DNA of 64,000 nucleotides from Chitinophaga sp. Its GTDB lineage: Bacteria > Bacteroidota > Bacteroidia > Chitinophagales > Chitinophagaceae. Every line of letters starts with the position of its first letter. Positions within the stretch are counted from its first letter, which is position 1. Under the pieces are notes generated by a model that saw nothing but the letters and a program-made list of their open reading frames with translations, was not told the origin of the DNA and did no database searches. The stretch lies in contig NZ_JAGHZS010000001.1 of NCBI RefSeq assembly GCF_017745275.1, forward strand, positions 806,001 to 870,000, written 5' to 3'. A program made the position numbers and the translations under genes. Of this stretch, positions 53,029 through 62,194 are shown piece after piece.

Positions 53029-53151
53029 AGCTTTTAGGTTTTAGCTGTTGGCTTTTAGTGTTTTTATAAAGACTAAAAGCTTTTATGATTAATATTTTGT
53101 TGTACCAGGTTGGTCATCAGCCCAAAGCTAACGGCTAAGAGCTGACAGCTT
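53029..53151. repeat. degenerate palindromic element (TTTTAGC family), copy 10
   Basis: AGCTTTTAGGTTTTAGC and TTGGCTTTTAGT at the left, ACTAAAAGC in the middle and AAAGCTAACGGCTAAGAGC at the right are recognisable family units, but pairing is poor. The right end overlaps the methyltransferase gene and encodes its last residues and stop. Confidence 0.6.
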
Positions 53152-53667
53152 TACAAAGATATCCCAAACTACAATACCGGTGGTCACAGAAATATTCAGG
53201 GAGTGTTTCATGCCCAGCTGAGGGATTTCAATACAGCCATCCACCAGCTTCATCACTTCCCCGTCTACCCCGCTGACTTCGTTCCCAAAAACGAGTGCCA
53301 GTGGCTGCCCCGCAGGTGGCTGGAAACGATCCAGCATATGGCTGTTCACCGCCTGTTCGATGGCCAGTACCTTATAACCCGCTGCTTTCAGTTCCTCCAC
53401 CGCGTTTACGGTAGTATCGAAATACTGCCATTCCACGGTTTCCGTAGCTCCCAACGCCGTTTTGTTGATATCACGGTGAGGTGGCACGGGGGTATACCCG
53501 CAAAGTACGATACCCTGCACCAAAAAAGCATCTGCAGTACGGAATACGGAGCCCACATTGTGCATGCTGCGTATATTATCGAGTACCAGTACGATAGGCG
53601 TTTTATCGGCCGCCTTGAACTCAGCTACCGTTTTACGGCCCAGTTCATCCATGCTTAATTTTCTCAT
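53128..53667 (-). CDS. TrmH/SpoU family RNA methyltransferase
   Basis: The track start at 53769 lies beyond the mutS start. The natural start is MRKLSMDELGRKT at 53667, giving 179 residues. The SPOUT fold is shown by DNIRSMHNVGSVFRTADAF, LVFGNEVSGVD and MKHSLNISVTTGIVVWDI, the knot that binds S-adenosylmethionine. It would 2'-O-methylate a tRNA or rRNA ribose. It diverges from mutS with a gap of only 46 bases. The final LSALSR is encoded by repeat sequence. Confidence 0.92.
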   Translation of the reverse strand: MRKLSMDELGRKTVAEFKAADKTPIVLVLDNIRSMHNVGSVFRTADAFLVQGIVLCGYTPVPPHRDINKTALGATETVEWQYFDTTVNAVEELKAAGYKVLAIEQAVNSHMLDRFQPPAGQPLALVFGNEVSGVDGEVMKLVDGCIEIPQLGMKHSLNISVTTGIVVWDIFVKLSALSR

Positions 53668-53701
53668 CACCTGCAAAGATAATAGGATGGGATGAGTTTT
53701 A

Positions 53702-53709
53702 TATATTTG
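53702..53709 (+). promoter_or_regulatory. -7 box directly before mutS
   Basis: TATATTTG matches TAnnTTTG fully but lies only four bases before the mutS ATG. If used, the mRNA would be leaderless or nearly so. No good -33 box is seen. Confidence 0.35.
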
Positions 53710-53713
53710 CGCC

Positions 53714-56323
53714 ATGGCAAAAAGTAAATCGGAAGAAACCCCGCTCATGCAACAACATAAGGCCATCAAGGCGAAATACCCTGATGCCGTACTGTTGTTC
53801 CGTGTTGGCGATTTTTATGAGACCTTCAGTGAGGATGCAGTCATAGCTGCCCGGGTATTGGGCATCGTGTTAACCAAGCGGGCTAATGGCTCCGCTTCTT
53901 ATGTAGACCTGGCCGGATTTCCCCACCATTCGTTAGATACTTATCTGCATAAACTGGTAAAAGCCGGCTATCGTGTAGCCGTATGCGATCAACTGGAAGA
54001 TCCTAAAACAGTAAAAGGTATTGTAAAACGTGGCGTTACCGAAATGGTCACCCCCGGTGTAGCCGTGAATGATAAGCTGCTGGAAAATTCCAGCAACAAC
54101 TTCCTGGCTGCCGTACATTTCGGTACGGACGTTACCGGCGTATCTTTCCTGGATATTTCTACCGGCGAATTCTTTATCGCCGAAGGCAGTATAGAATATG
54201 TGGATAAACTCCTGCAAAGCTTCCGCCCCGCAGAAGTGCTCTTCGCCAAACAACAGCAGAAACATTTTAAAGCCACTTTTGGCACCCGCTTCTATACTTA
54301 CACCATGGATGAGTGGATATTTACCACCACCTATGCGGAAGAAATACTGCTCAAACATTTTGAAACACATTCCCTGAAAGGATATGGAGTAGATGGCCTC
54401 CCCGCCGCTATCATCGCCGCAGGCGCCACCCTCCACTACCTGAAAGATACCGAACATCCGCACCTGCAGCACATCACCCGTATGCAGCGTATCAGCCAGG
54501 ACGATTTTCTGTGGATGGACCGTTTCACTGTACGCAACCTGGAACTGCTGAACAGCAGTGTGGAAAACGGACATACCCTGCTGAAAGTGCTGGATAACAC
54601 CGTAACCCCGATGGGCGCCCGTCTGCTTAAACGCTGGATGGTATTCCCCCTGCGTGATATCAAGGCGATCAACGAGCGATTGGACACCGTAGAATACTTC
54701 ATCAAAGAAACTGATCTTTCGAAATCACTTACGCATCACCTGAAGCAAACCGGTGACCTGGAAAGACTGGTCTCCAAAATCCCGCTGCGGAAGATCAATC
54801 CCCGGGAAGTAATGCAACTCGCCCGCTCCCTGGAGCAGGTAAAAGATGTACAGGCATTGCTGGCCAACACCAATAACGACTACCTCAAACGCCTGAACGA
54901 AAAATTGGATCCCTGTACACCATTGCTGAACCGGATCCTCAACGAAATTGCAGAGAATCCACCAGTACTGGTGAATAAAGGCGGTTGTATTAAAGAGGGT
55001 GTCAATGCGGAACTGGATGAACTGCGCAATATCGCCAACAAAGGCAAAGACTACCTCCTTCAAATACAGCAGAAAGAATCAGAAGCAACCGGTATTCCTT
55101 CCCTGAAAATAGCCTTCAACAACGTATTTGGTTATTACCTGGAAGTTACCAACACCCATAAAAACAAAGTACCGGAGCGCTGGATGCGTAAGCAAACGCT
55201 CGCTAATGCGGAACGTTACATTACCCCGGAGCTGAAAGAATATGAAGAAAAGATCGTAGGTGCGGAAGATAAAATCCAGGTGCTGGAAGCCAGGCTGTTT
55301 GAAGAACTGGTAGTGGCCCTGCAGGAATTTATTAAGCCTGTACAGGAAGATGCACAGGTATTTGCGCGGATCGACTGTCTCCTTTGCTTTGCGCAAAACG
55401 CCATGCAATACAAATATCGTCGTCCCAATATCAACGAAGGCTTTGACCTGGTGATCAAGGAAGGACGGCACCCGGTAATAGAAAGAGGATTGCCGGCCGG
55501 CGATACTTATGTATCCAATGATCTGCAACTGGACAAAGAACAGCAGCAAATCATTATTCTGACCGGTCCTAACATGAGTGGTAAATCGGCGCTGTTGCGT
55601 CAAACCGCTCTTATCACGCTGATGGCGCACATGGGTAGCTTTGTACCGGCCAACAGTGCAGACATCGGGCTCACGGATAAAATTTTCACCCGTGTAGGCG
55701 CTTCCGATAACCTTAGCGGCGGCGAATCTACCTTCATGGTGGAAATGAATGAAACGGCCAGTATTATTAACAGCATCACGCCCCGCAGCTTAGTGATATT
55801 GGATGAAATAGGCCGTGGCACCAGTACCTACGATGGTATCTCTATTGCCTGGAGTATCGTGGAATACCTCCATGATATGACCCAACACCGTCCGAAAACA
55901 TTATTTGCCACGCACTATCATGAACTGAATGAGCTGGAAAATAAACATGGCCGGGTAAAGAACTTCCATATCACCAATATGGAATCCGGCAATAAAATTA
56001 TTTTCCTACGCAAACTGGCAGCAGGTGGGAGTCGCCATAGCTTTGGTATCCACGTGGCCCGTATGGCAGGGATGCCGCCGGAGCTGATTAACCGTGCGAA
56101 CGAAGTGCTGGCCAATCTTGAAGAAAAACATATTGACGCACCTTTACAGAAAAATGTGAAGCAACTCAATACGCCTTCACAGAAGTTGCAGTTAAATATT
56201 TTTGATGCGCATAGTGATACTTTCCAGCAGATAAGAGAGAAACTGGATCATGTGGATATTAACCGGTTAACACCAGTGGAAGCGTTGCTAAAACTGAGTG
56301 AGATTAAGAATATGATTGGATAA
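53714..56323 (+). CDS. mutS: DNA mismatch repair protein MutS
   Basis: The 869-residue MutS is full length. The mismatch-binding Phe-x-Glu-type motif lies in LLFRVGDFYETF near residue 30. The C-terminal ATPase has Walker A GPNMSGKSALLRQ, ESTFMVEMNETA and Walker B LVILDEIGRGTSTYDG, with ATHYHEL after it. The domain order (I-V plus C-terminal dimerisation) looks normal. It would recognise mismatches and recruit MutL. It diverges from the methyltransferase gene and ends at a strong terminator. Confidence 0.97.
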   Translation: MAKSKSEETPLMQQHKAIKAKYPDAVLLFRVGDFYETFSEDAVIAARVLGIVLTKRANGSASYVDLAGFPHHSLDTYLHKLVKAGYRVAVCDQLEDPKTVKGIVKRGVTEMVTPGVAVNDKLLENSSNNFLAAVHFGTDVTGVSFLDISTGEFFIAEGSIEYVDKLLQSFRPAEVLFAKQQQKHFKATFGTRFYTYTMDEWIFTTTYAEEILLKHFETHSLKGYGVDGLPAAIIAAGATLHYLKDTEHPHLQHITRMQRISQDDFLWMDRFTVRNLELLNSSVENGHTLLKVLDNTVTPMGARLLKRWMVFPLRDIKAINERLDTVEYFIKETDLSKSLTHHLKQTGDLERLVSKIPLRKINPREVMQLARSLEQVKDVQALLANTNNDYLKRLNEKLDPCTPLLNRILNEIAENPPVLVNKGGCIKEGVNAELDELRNIANKGKDYLLQIQQKESEATGIPSLKIAFNNVFGYYLEVTNTHKNKVPERWMRKQTLANAERYITPELKEYEEKIVGAEDKIQVLEARLFEELVVALQEFIKPVQEDAQVFARIDCLLCFAQNAMQYKYRRPNINEGFDLVIKEGRHPVIERGLPAGDTYVSNDLQLDKEQQQIIILTGPNMSGKSALLRQTALITLMAHMGSFVPANSADIGLTDKIFTRVGASDNLSGGESTFMVEMNETASIINSITPRSLVILDEIGRGTSTYDGISIAWSIVEYLHDMTQHRPKTLFATHYHELNELENKHGRVKNFHITNMESGNKIIFLRKLAAGGSRHSFGIHVARMAGMPPELINRANEVLANLEEKHIDAPLQKNVKQLNTPSQKLQLNIFDAHSDTFQQIREKLDHVDINRLTPVEALLKLSEIKNMIG

Positions 56324-56340
56324 CTGCATATAACGACATA

Positions 56341-56375
56341 AAAAAAGTCCCCCCGCTAAGTAGCGGGGGGACTTT
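56341..56375. terminator. bidirectional terminator between mutS and susD
   Basis: AAAAAGTCCCCCCGC pairs with a GCGGGGGGACTTTTT arm around a short loop, with A- and T-runs on both sides. Confidence 0.88.
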
Positions 56376-56396
56376 TTGTTTATTCACTATGCTAAA

Positions 56397-58100
56397 TTAT
56401 TGTTTATCCCACCAAACACGGCCGGTAAAGGTGTTGGCATCATTACCATATTCACCGGTTTTCTGCATTTCAGCAATCGCATTTCTCCAGTTAGGCATGT
56501 TGTCGTTAGTACCTGGCTGAGGTAATGCCCAACGGCGAGGCACTACTATATTGGTACCCTGTGCAGAAACAAAAGGCTCGAAAGGCAGGATGCCGCCTAC
56601 TTTAGGTACATCCGCCCTTTTCCATGCGCCCCATGCTTCCCATGGAGATTTATAATGGTTCAGGAAGTTCTGGATATTGATTTTTTCCAGCAATACTGCA
56701 GTGCTACCGGTAAAGGCTACATTCGGCATCGCGATATAAGCCTGTATAGCGGCTGGATTTACCGCGGTATAATCCTTAATATTAGCCAATGATCCCATCT
56801 TATCGTAAGCATTTACTGAAGCAGTAATACCTTTTTCATACCAGGCCTTTGCGTCTTCCGCGATGATACCACGTACAGACAGTTCAGATAACATGAAACA
56901 CATTTCTGCATAAGTCAGAATTGGCTGAGTGTATTTACCCGGGCCGTTACCTTCCTGGTTCAGGTCAAACAAACGTTTCTGAATATTGGAAACCGTATCG
57001 TGGTTCACAGTTACCTGCTTACCATTGAGATTCAGTACATATGTTTTCTTAGCAAACAACGCTGCGTAAGTTGCACTGGTACGTTGAGCAGGGCTGGAAG
57101 GCAATCCTACATAACGCTGACCATCATAGATTGCGCCGGCAGATAACGCACCACCTGCTTTGAGGCTATCAAAAGCAGACTGGGTGTAAGTGTTCTTTTC
57201 GAAGAACAATCCAATACGCGGATCTTTATTGGCATTCATGTAATCCACCATGTTTTTGGCAGCTACAATCGGGCTGTTATCCATTGACCAGTTACCACCA
57301 CGAGCGAAATTGGTTTCAGCAGAAATAAATTTCCACTCATCATCCAGTCCGCTGAAGATACCTGCAGTACTTGCCAATACTTCTTTTGCAATCGGGCCTA
57401 CTTTTTCAGGAGATCTTTTCAGCAGACGCATGGCCAATTTCAGGCGTAAAACGTTGCCCGCTTTTGCCCAGTTGGCTGCATTACCGTTATAAAAAATATC
57501 ACCGGCGCCATAACTCACCTGGTTCTGTAAACCTTGTGTGAGCGTAGCCAATGCTGCTTTCAGCTCTGCATCCCAGGTAGCAAACAGGGTTTCCTGGTTG
57601 TCATATACCGGGGTGAAGGTACCACCATAACGGGAAGTCCAGGCTTGCGTATAAGGAATGCTACCATTGGCATCAGATACACGCCAGGAAGCATACACTT
57701 TAATAATCTTGGCAATGGCCACCAGTTGTGCATACTTTCCTTTCTGCTCTTCCGGCATCTTTTTTACCATTTCTTCAATGTCTACCAGGTTGCGACCAAT
57801 ATTTTTATAGAGTGCTCCATAAAAATCGTTGGTATTGGTTGGCGTAAACAAAGTAGCAACAGAAGAGTTAGGTGCAGCTGTTACAAACTGCATCCATTGC
57901 ATTTCGTATTGGTAGTTGTCGTAGAACCAGTCGAAGTCGCGATCCACTATACTTTTTACAGATTGTGTGATCAGCAGTTCCGGAGCGGTATTATCACTAA
58001 CGTTCGGACTTTTGTTAAGGTCCTCAAAACCTTTGGTACAGGAGCCCAGCATCATACCAGCCAGCACAGCTCCTATTCCCCATTTATTAACAGCTTTCAT
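56397..58100 (-). CDS. SusD/RagB family nutrient-binding outer-membrane lipoprotein
   Basis: The 567-residue lipoprotein has a lipobox ending MMLGSC, followed by TKGFEDLNKSPN. It is of the SusD-like_2 group. The N-terminal TPR-like helices and the C-terminal WGAWKRADVPKVGG region are typical. It forms the lid of a SusC transporter encoded directly upstream with a 30-base gap. The nutrient is not known: no glycoside hydrolase or peptidase lies in this pair's immediate operon. Confidence 0.9.
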   Translation of the reverse strand: MKAVNKWGIGAVLAGMMLGSCTKGFEDLNKSPNVSDNTAPELLITQSVKSIVDRDFDWFYDNYQYEMQWMQFVTAAPNSSVATLFTPTNTNDFYGALYKNIGRNLVDIEEMVKKMPEEQKGKYAQLVAIAKIIKVYASWRVSDANGSIPYTQAWTSRYGGTFTPVYDNQETLFATWDAELKAALATLTQGLQNQVSYGAGDIFYNGNAANWAKAGNVLRLKLAMRLLKRSPEKVGPIAKEVLASTAGIFSGLDDEWKFISAETNFARGGNWSMDNSPIVAAKNMVDYMNANKDPRIGLFFEKNTYTQSAFDSLKAGGALSAGAIYDGQRYVGLPSSPAQRTSATYAALFAKKTYVLNLNGKQVTVNHDTVSNIQKRLFDLNQEGNGPGKYTQPILTYAEMCFMLSELSVRGIIAEDAKAWYEKGITASVNAYDKMGSLANIKDYTAVNPAAIQAYIAMPNVAFTGSTAVLLEKINIQNFLNHYKSPWEAWGAWKRADVPKVGGILPFEPFVSAQGTNIVVPRRWALPQPGTNDNMPNWRNAIAEMQKTGEYGNDANTFTGRVWWDKQ

Positions 58101-58130
58101 CTTAATTTTTTTTGTTGTTAAACAGCATGA

Positions 58131-61100
58131 TTAGAATCCTACATGTATGGTTGCACCCAAATTGCGGATGAAAGGAACCGCGCCATACTCAGAGAATGCA
58201 AATGTAGCGTTGTTACGCACCGCTTCCGGGTTGATATGGTTAGGCAGGTTATTGAACAGGTAACCCAGGTTACGGCCTACCAGTGATACACGGAGACTGT
58301 TCAATTTCCAACGTTCGATCATCTTTGTTGGCAAAGAATATCCGATAGATACTTCACGTAAAGCCACATAAGAAGCGTCAAATACAGAAGTTTCGCGGAT
58401 ACCTATACCCCAGTCACCTTGCATTGCATAGTAATTAATAGGAGTAAGTGGCTCTACATAGCCTTTCTCATAAGCTTCTCTGTAAGACATACCATCCAGC
58501 TGGATGTTCTGACCATTTTTGTTGATAGTAGTTCCCTGGCGGAATACACCATCCGGGATCATACCATCTTCGTGTTTAACACCGGATGCATCTGTGAAAG
58601 CAATACCACCATGTGCCGCATCACGACCAAATTCTGTATTAGCAGTAGTACCACGTCCTGTTCCATATTGGTGAGAAGCAGAGAAGAAGTCGCCACCGAT
58701 ACGAGCCTGTACCAGCACGCCCAGGGTCCAGTTCTTATAGGTAAAGTTGTTTACCAGGCCGAGGTTAAAGTCGGGCATAATATTACCTACCACTGAATAA
58801 CCACGAACATAGTTGGATCCACCAGGTACATAGTTGATCAATGGTCTTCCATTGGCATCGCGGGTAAAACCGTAATCAGTTACCAGGTCACCATAAGAAC
58901 CTCCTACGTTAGCTACTGCTTTCACACCCTGGTCTTCACCCATCGTGTATTGCGCTACGCCTGGTGCAAGTGCGGCAATCTTGTTTTTATTGCGGCTTCC
59001 GTTCAGGGTTACATCCCAGCTAAAGTTTTTGTGTTGAATAGCAGTGGCATTGATAGCAACTTCAATACCTCTGTTGATCATACTACCTGCATTGATTTTA
59101 CGGGAAGTAACACCGGTTTCCTGTGTAGTTCCCAATGACAGGATCTGATTGGTAACGTTGGTGCGATACCAGGCAAAATCGAGACCGATACGGTTATTCA
59201 GGAAACGCAGATTTGTACCTACTTCAATCGTTTTAGCGAGAGAAGGTTTCAGGTTCATGTTTGGTAAAACATCGCCCTTATAGATATTAATCAACGGCAG
59301 GTTACTTCCGGTAGCAGCTCCTCTGAAATAGTCGGAGGTGTAATATCCGGTGTTGATGCTGTATGGATCGGTATCTCCTCCTACGCTGGCATAAGACGCA
59401 CGGAGTTTACCGTAGCTTAACCAGGAAGGCATCGCCTCTTTTAAGGTTTGTGTAAATTCCCACGCACCACTTACAGATGGGTAGAAGTAAGAGTTAGTAG
59501 TATTTCCCAAACTTCCAGGAGGATAAGTCAGCGCTGAGGACCAGTCGTTACGGCCGGTTACATCCAGGAACAATTCATTATTGTAAGAAATGCTGGCAGC
59601 GAAGAACAGGGAATTAATACGCTTGCGTAATAATGGGTCGTTGCTTACTCTTGCAGCGTTCATACTGTTACTGATATCGTACAGGAATGGCATACGTAAA
59701 CCACCATCGGTGTAGTTATTGTATTGTTTGCCGATTCCGCTGTTCCAGGCTTCAGCACCGAGCGTTAAGTTACCATCAAATTTCTTACCCAGCTTTGGTG
59801 TAATCACAGCCAAACCGGTGAAAGTATATTGAGATTTGTTTACGCCGGCTTGTGAGTAGTAACCATTGCTACCACCGAAGTTAGCATCAGTACCGGCTTC
59901 TTTACGCTCATCTGCGCTTTGCTCATTACTGAAGTTACCTTTAAATATAAACTTCAACCAGTCAGTAGCAGTAGCATTCAGGGCAAAGTTACCCATCAGC
60001 AATGTTTCTTTCCTGGTCCAGCTATTGTAAGCATTCTGGAAGAAATAGTCCGCACCTGGATGAGTAGCCAGGTCAGCACGACCTCCATTAGGGCCAACGT
60101 AGTTCTTCGCCTGATTCCAGTAACCTGGATCATAGTTACGTGGGAATACATATACCCATTTACGACCAATATTGTAACCGGTATAATCACCGCCCTGGCG
60201 ATCAGGATTCAGTGTTTTACTGGTAGCATAAGTCATCCCAACATCAGCGCTCAATACCTTGGAGATTACAGAAGATCCGCGGAAAGCAAAGCTATTTCTA
60301 CCGAAGCTATTGTTAGGAGATACGCTGTTATTATCGAGGTGAGAATATGATAAACGGAAAGTTCCTTTATCACTTCCACCTTCCATAGATACGTTGGTAT
60401 TATAGTATTTACCTGTTTGGTAAAGATCTGTAACGTTATTGGGTCTTGGAACAAACTTAGCGGTGGTACCGTCCAGCAACTGCACATCACGACCATCCAT
60501 TTTAGGACCGAAGCTGTAACCACCGGCAGTGTTATCATATACACCATCTATACCCTGACCATATGTATTCTGTAAGTCGATAGGCGCACGGTATACCTTT
60601 TCCATTTGCAGGGTCTGGCTAACGTTCACACCTATACCTTTTCTCTGAAGACCTTTCTTGGTAGTAATGAGGATAGCGCCGTTGAGTGCACGGGAACCGT
60701 ATAAAGCGGTAGCAGCAGCGCCTTTTAACACGGATACCGTTTCATAATCATCCGGGTTAAAGTTCTTTAATACGTTACCGAAGTTTACGTCGTTGGCGGA
60801 TACTTCGTTTTCGAAGATTACTCCATCAATCACGAAAATAGGCTGGTCATTACCGCCTAAAGATTTAGCACCACGTAATACTATTCTTGGCGCCGCCTGT
60901 GGACCACCGGCAGCAGCGGAGATATCCACACCTGGTACTTTACCCTGTAATGCAGCAACGGGGTTAACAGCGTTGGATTTCGCTATTTCACCACCTTTTA
61001 ATTCAGTTACGGCATAACCGAGTTTACGCTGTTCGCGCTTAATACCCAACGCAGTAACTACTACTTCGTTCAGGTTTTTGTTATCTTCTTTTAATACAAT

Positions 61101-61376
61101 GCTCAAGGTAGACTGTCCGTTAACAGCTACTTCCTGGTTGATAAATCCTATATAGGAAAAAGTGATGGTGGCACCGGGTGCTACCTGAATTTTAAAACTT
61201 CCGTCGGCGCCTGTAGTTGCTCCGTTGGAACTGTTTTTCTCTTTTACGGTGACACCAGGTAAAAATGTTCCTTTTTCATCCTTTACGGTTCCCGTAATAG
61301 CTTTCTTATCCTGCGCCCATGCAGTGATACAGCAGCATAAGAAAAGCAACGTGGTGAGAAGAAGTGATCTTCGCAT
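58131..61376 (-). CDS. SusC/RagA family TonB-linked outer-membrane transporter
   Basis: The 1081-residue protein has a signal peptide ending ITAWAQ. A carboxypeptidase-regulatory-like domain (ITGTVKDEKGTFLPGVTVKEKNS) is followed by a TonB plug (VIDGVIFENE, FNPDDYETVSVLKGAAATALYGSRALNGAILITTKKG) and a large beta-barrel ending in Phe. It would import an oligosaccharide or peptide with energy from TonB. It is followed by susD. A LacI-type regulator lies upstream on the same strand after an 818-base gap. Confidence 0.94.
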   Translation of the reverse strand: MRRSLLLTTLLFLCCCITAWAQDKKAITGTVKDEKGTFLPGVTVKEKNSSNGATTGADGSFKIQVAPGATITFSYIGFINQEVAVNGQSTLSIVLKEDNKNLNEVVVTALGIKREQRKLGYAVTELKGGEIAKSNAVNPVAALQGKVPGVDISAAAGGPQAAPRIVLRGAKSLGGNDQPIFVIDGVIFENEVSANDVNFGNVLKNFNPDDYETVSVLKGAAATALYGSRALNGAILITTKKGLQRKGIGVNVSQTLQMEKVYRAPIDLQNTYGQGIDGVYDNTAGGYSFGPKMDGRDVQLLDGTTAKFVPRPNNVTDLYQTGKYYNTNVSMEGGSDKGTFRLSYSHLDNNSVSPNNSFGRNSFAFRGSSVISKVLSADVGMTYATSKTLNPDRQGGDYTGYNIGRKWVYVFPRNYDPGYWNQAKNYVGPNGGRADLATHPGADYFFQNAYNSWTRKETLLMGNFALNATATDWLKFIFKGNFSNEQSADERKEAGTDANFGGSNGYYSQAGVNKSQYTFTGLAVITPKLGKKFDGNLTLGAEAWNSGIGKQYNNYTDGGLRMPFLYDISNSMNAARVSNDPLLRKRINSLFFAASISYNNELFLDVTGRNDWSSALTYPPGSLGNTTNSYFYPSVSGAWEFTQTLKEAMPSWLSYGKLRASYASVGGDTDPYSINTGYYTSDYFRGAATGSNLPLINIYKGDVLPNMNLKPSLAKTIEVGTNLRFLNNRIGLDFAWYRTNVTNQILSLGTTQETGVTSRKINAGSMINRGIEVAINATAIQHKNFSWDVTLNGSRNKNKIAALAPGVAQYTMGEDQGVKAVANVGGSYGDLVTDYGFTRDANGRPLINYVPGGSNYVRGYSVVGNIMPDFNLGLVNNFTYKNWTLGVLVQARIGGDFFSASHQYGTGRGTTANTEFGRDAAHGGIAFTDASGVKHEDGMIPDGVFRQGTTINKNGQNIQLDGMSYREAYEKGYVEPLTPINYYAMQGDWGIGIRETSVFDASYVALREVSIGYSLPTKMIERWKLNSLRVSLVGRNLGYLFNNLPNHINPEAVRNNATFAFSEYGAVPFIRNLGATIHVGF

Positions 61377-61981
61377 AGCTTCCTTTTGGTTTAATGAATT
61401 ATAACAAGTGAATCAGACACATAAGCAAAAAAAGGCATGAAGGTTCCGCTACCATAGTTCCTGCATTGCACAGGAATCCTATTGATAAATACTTGGTTTC
61501 CGCCTCAAAATTTAAAATGGAATTACTCCATTGGCATTAATTGTTATTTTGACATTACATTACAGGTAAAACGTTTTAGCAAAATACCTTAAAAAAAAAC
61601 TTGTGTCATCACTCCCACATTTTCTATTCACACCAAGTTTTACATTCAGTCAGAATATCGGTTTCAAACTTAGGGATATTTACCAGAAGTGCAAAAAAGA
61701 TTTAACAATTTTTTTATTTTCAGTTAATGACTCGTTAAGAAAGTGAAAATACTATCTCACTAAATGAAAATAGCATCGGAATTAATTTTATAAAAATGAT
61801 GCGTAATAAACGTAGCTGGTACTTTTATTCGATCATTTTTTCATGCTTACTTTTATGGACAGGAAAAATAGAAGCCTGGAATTATTTTCCCAAAAACCTT
61901 TACTGTAAAGCGTTATCAGGCAATCCTAAAAGTCTGCTCTCCTTTCGCTTTTTTATTAAAAGCCTGACAGATTCAAAATAC
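61377..61981. other. long intergenic region upstream of susC
   Basis: This AT-rich region should contain the susC promoter. An inverted repeat TTCCTG-N7-CAGGAA at 61458-61476 is a possible operator. A 63-codon plus-strand ORF (61796-61987) begins with two Met codons, then a signal-peptide-like stretch (SIIFSCLLLWTGKIEA). It has no recognised relatives and is reported here only as possible. Confidence 0.4.
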
Positions 61982-62194
61982 TTATAGGTTATCCACCAAA
62001 CCGGTGTCATAAAAAAATCCGGTCCCGGTATCACATTCGATGCTTTCTATATTCGTTCTGTTCACATCATAGTTACTACCGGGATAATCTAAACGCCGGG
62101 GATTTGCCTCGTTGTTTTCATTGTTTTTATAGGTCACCTGATAAAAAAACGCCGGCGTGGTGCCGGCGCTATCAGTAACTTTTATGAAGTATGT
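61982..62194 (-). other. open, coding-like frame directly after the lacI stop codon
   Basis: The lacI reading frame stays open for about 70 codons after its TAA and ends at TAA 61982-61984. The translated part (NNENNEANPRRLDYPGSNYDV and IESIECDTGTGFFYDTG) looks protein-like, but it has no ATG; the first usable start is a GTG at 62137. It crosses the lacI terminator. It may be a gene remnant or chance. Confidence 0.3.
62143..62170 (-). terminator. intrinsic terminator of lacI-type gene
   Basis: CGCCGGC pairs perfectly with GCCGGCG around a five-base loop, followed by seven U on the minus strand. Confidence 0.82.

Noticed and set aside
53668-53769. N-terminal extension of the SpoU methyltransferase in the ORF track
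   Set aside because: It overlaps the mutS start, is Cys/Met-rich and not family-like; the ATG at 53667 begins the conserved domain.
61796-61987. 63-residue plus-strand ORF as an aromatic-type leader peptide
   Set aside because: It is rich in Trp, Tyr and Phe, but no terminator or biosynthetic gene follows on its strand; kept only as a possible small secreted protein within the intergenic entry.
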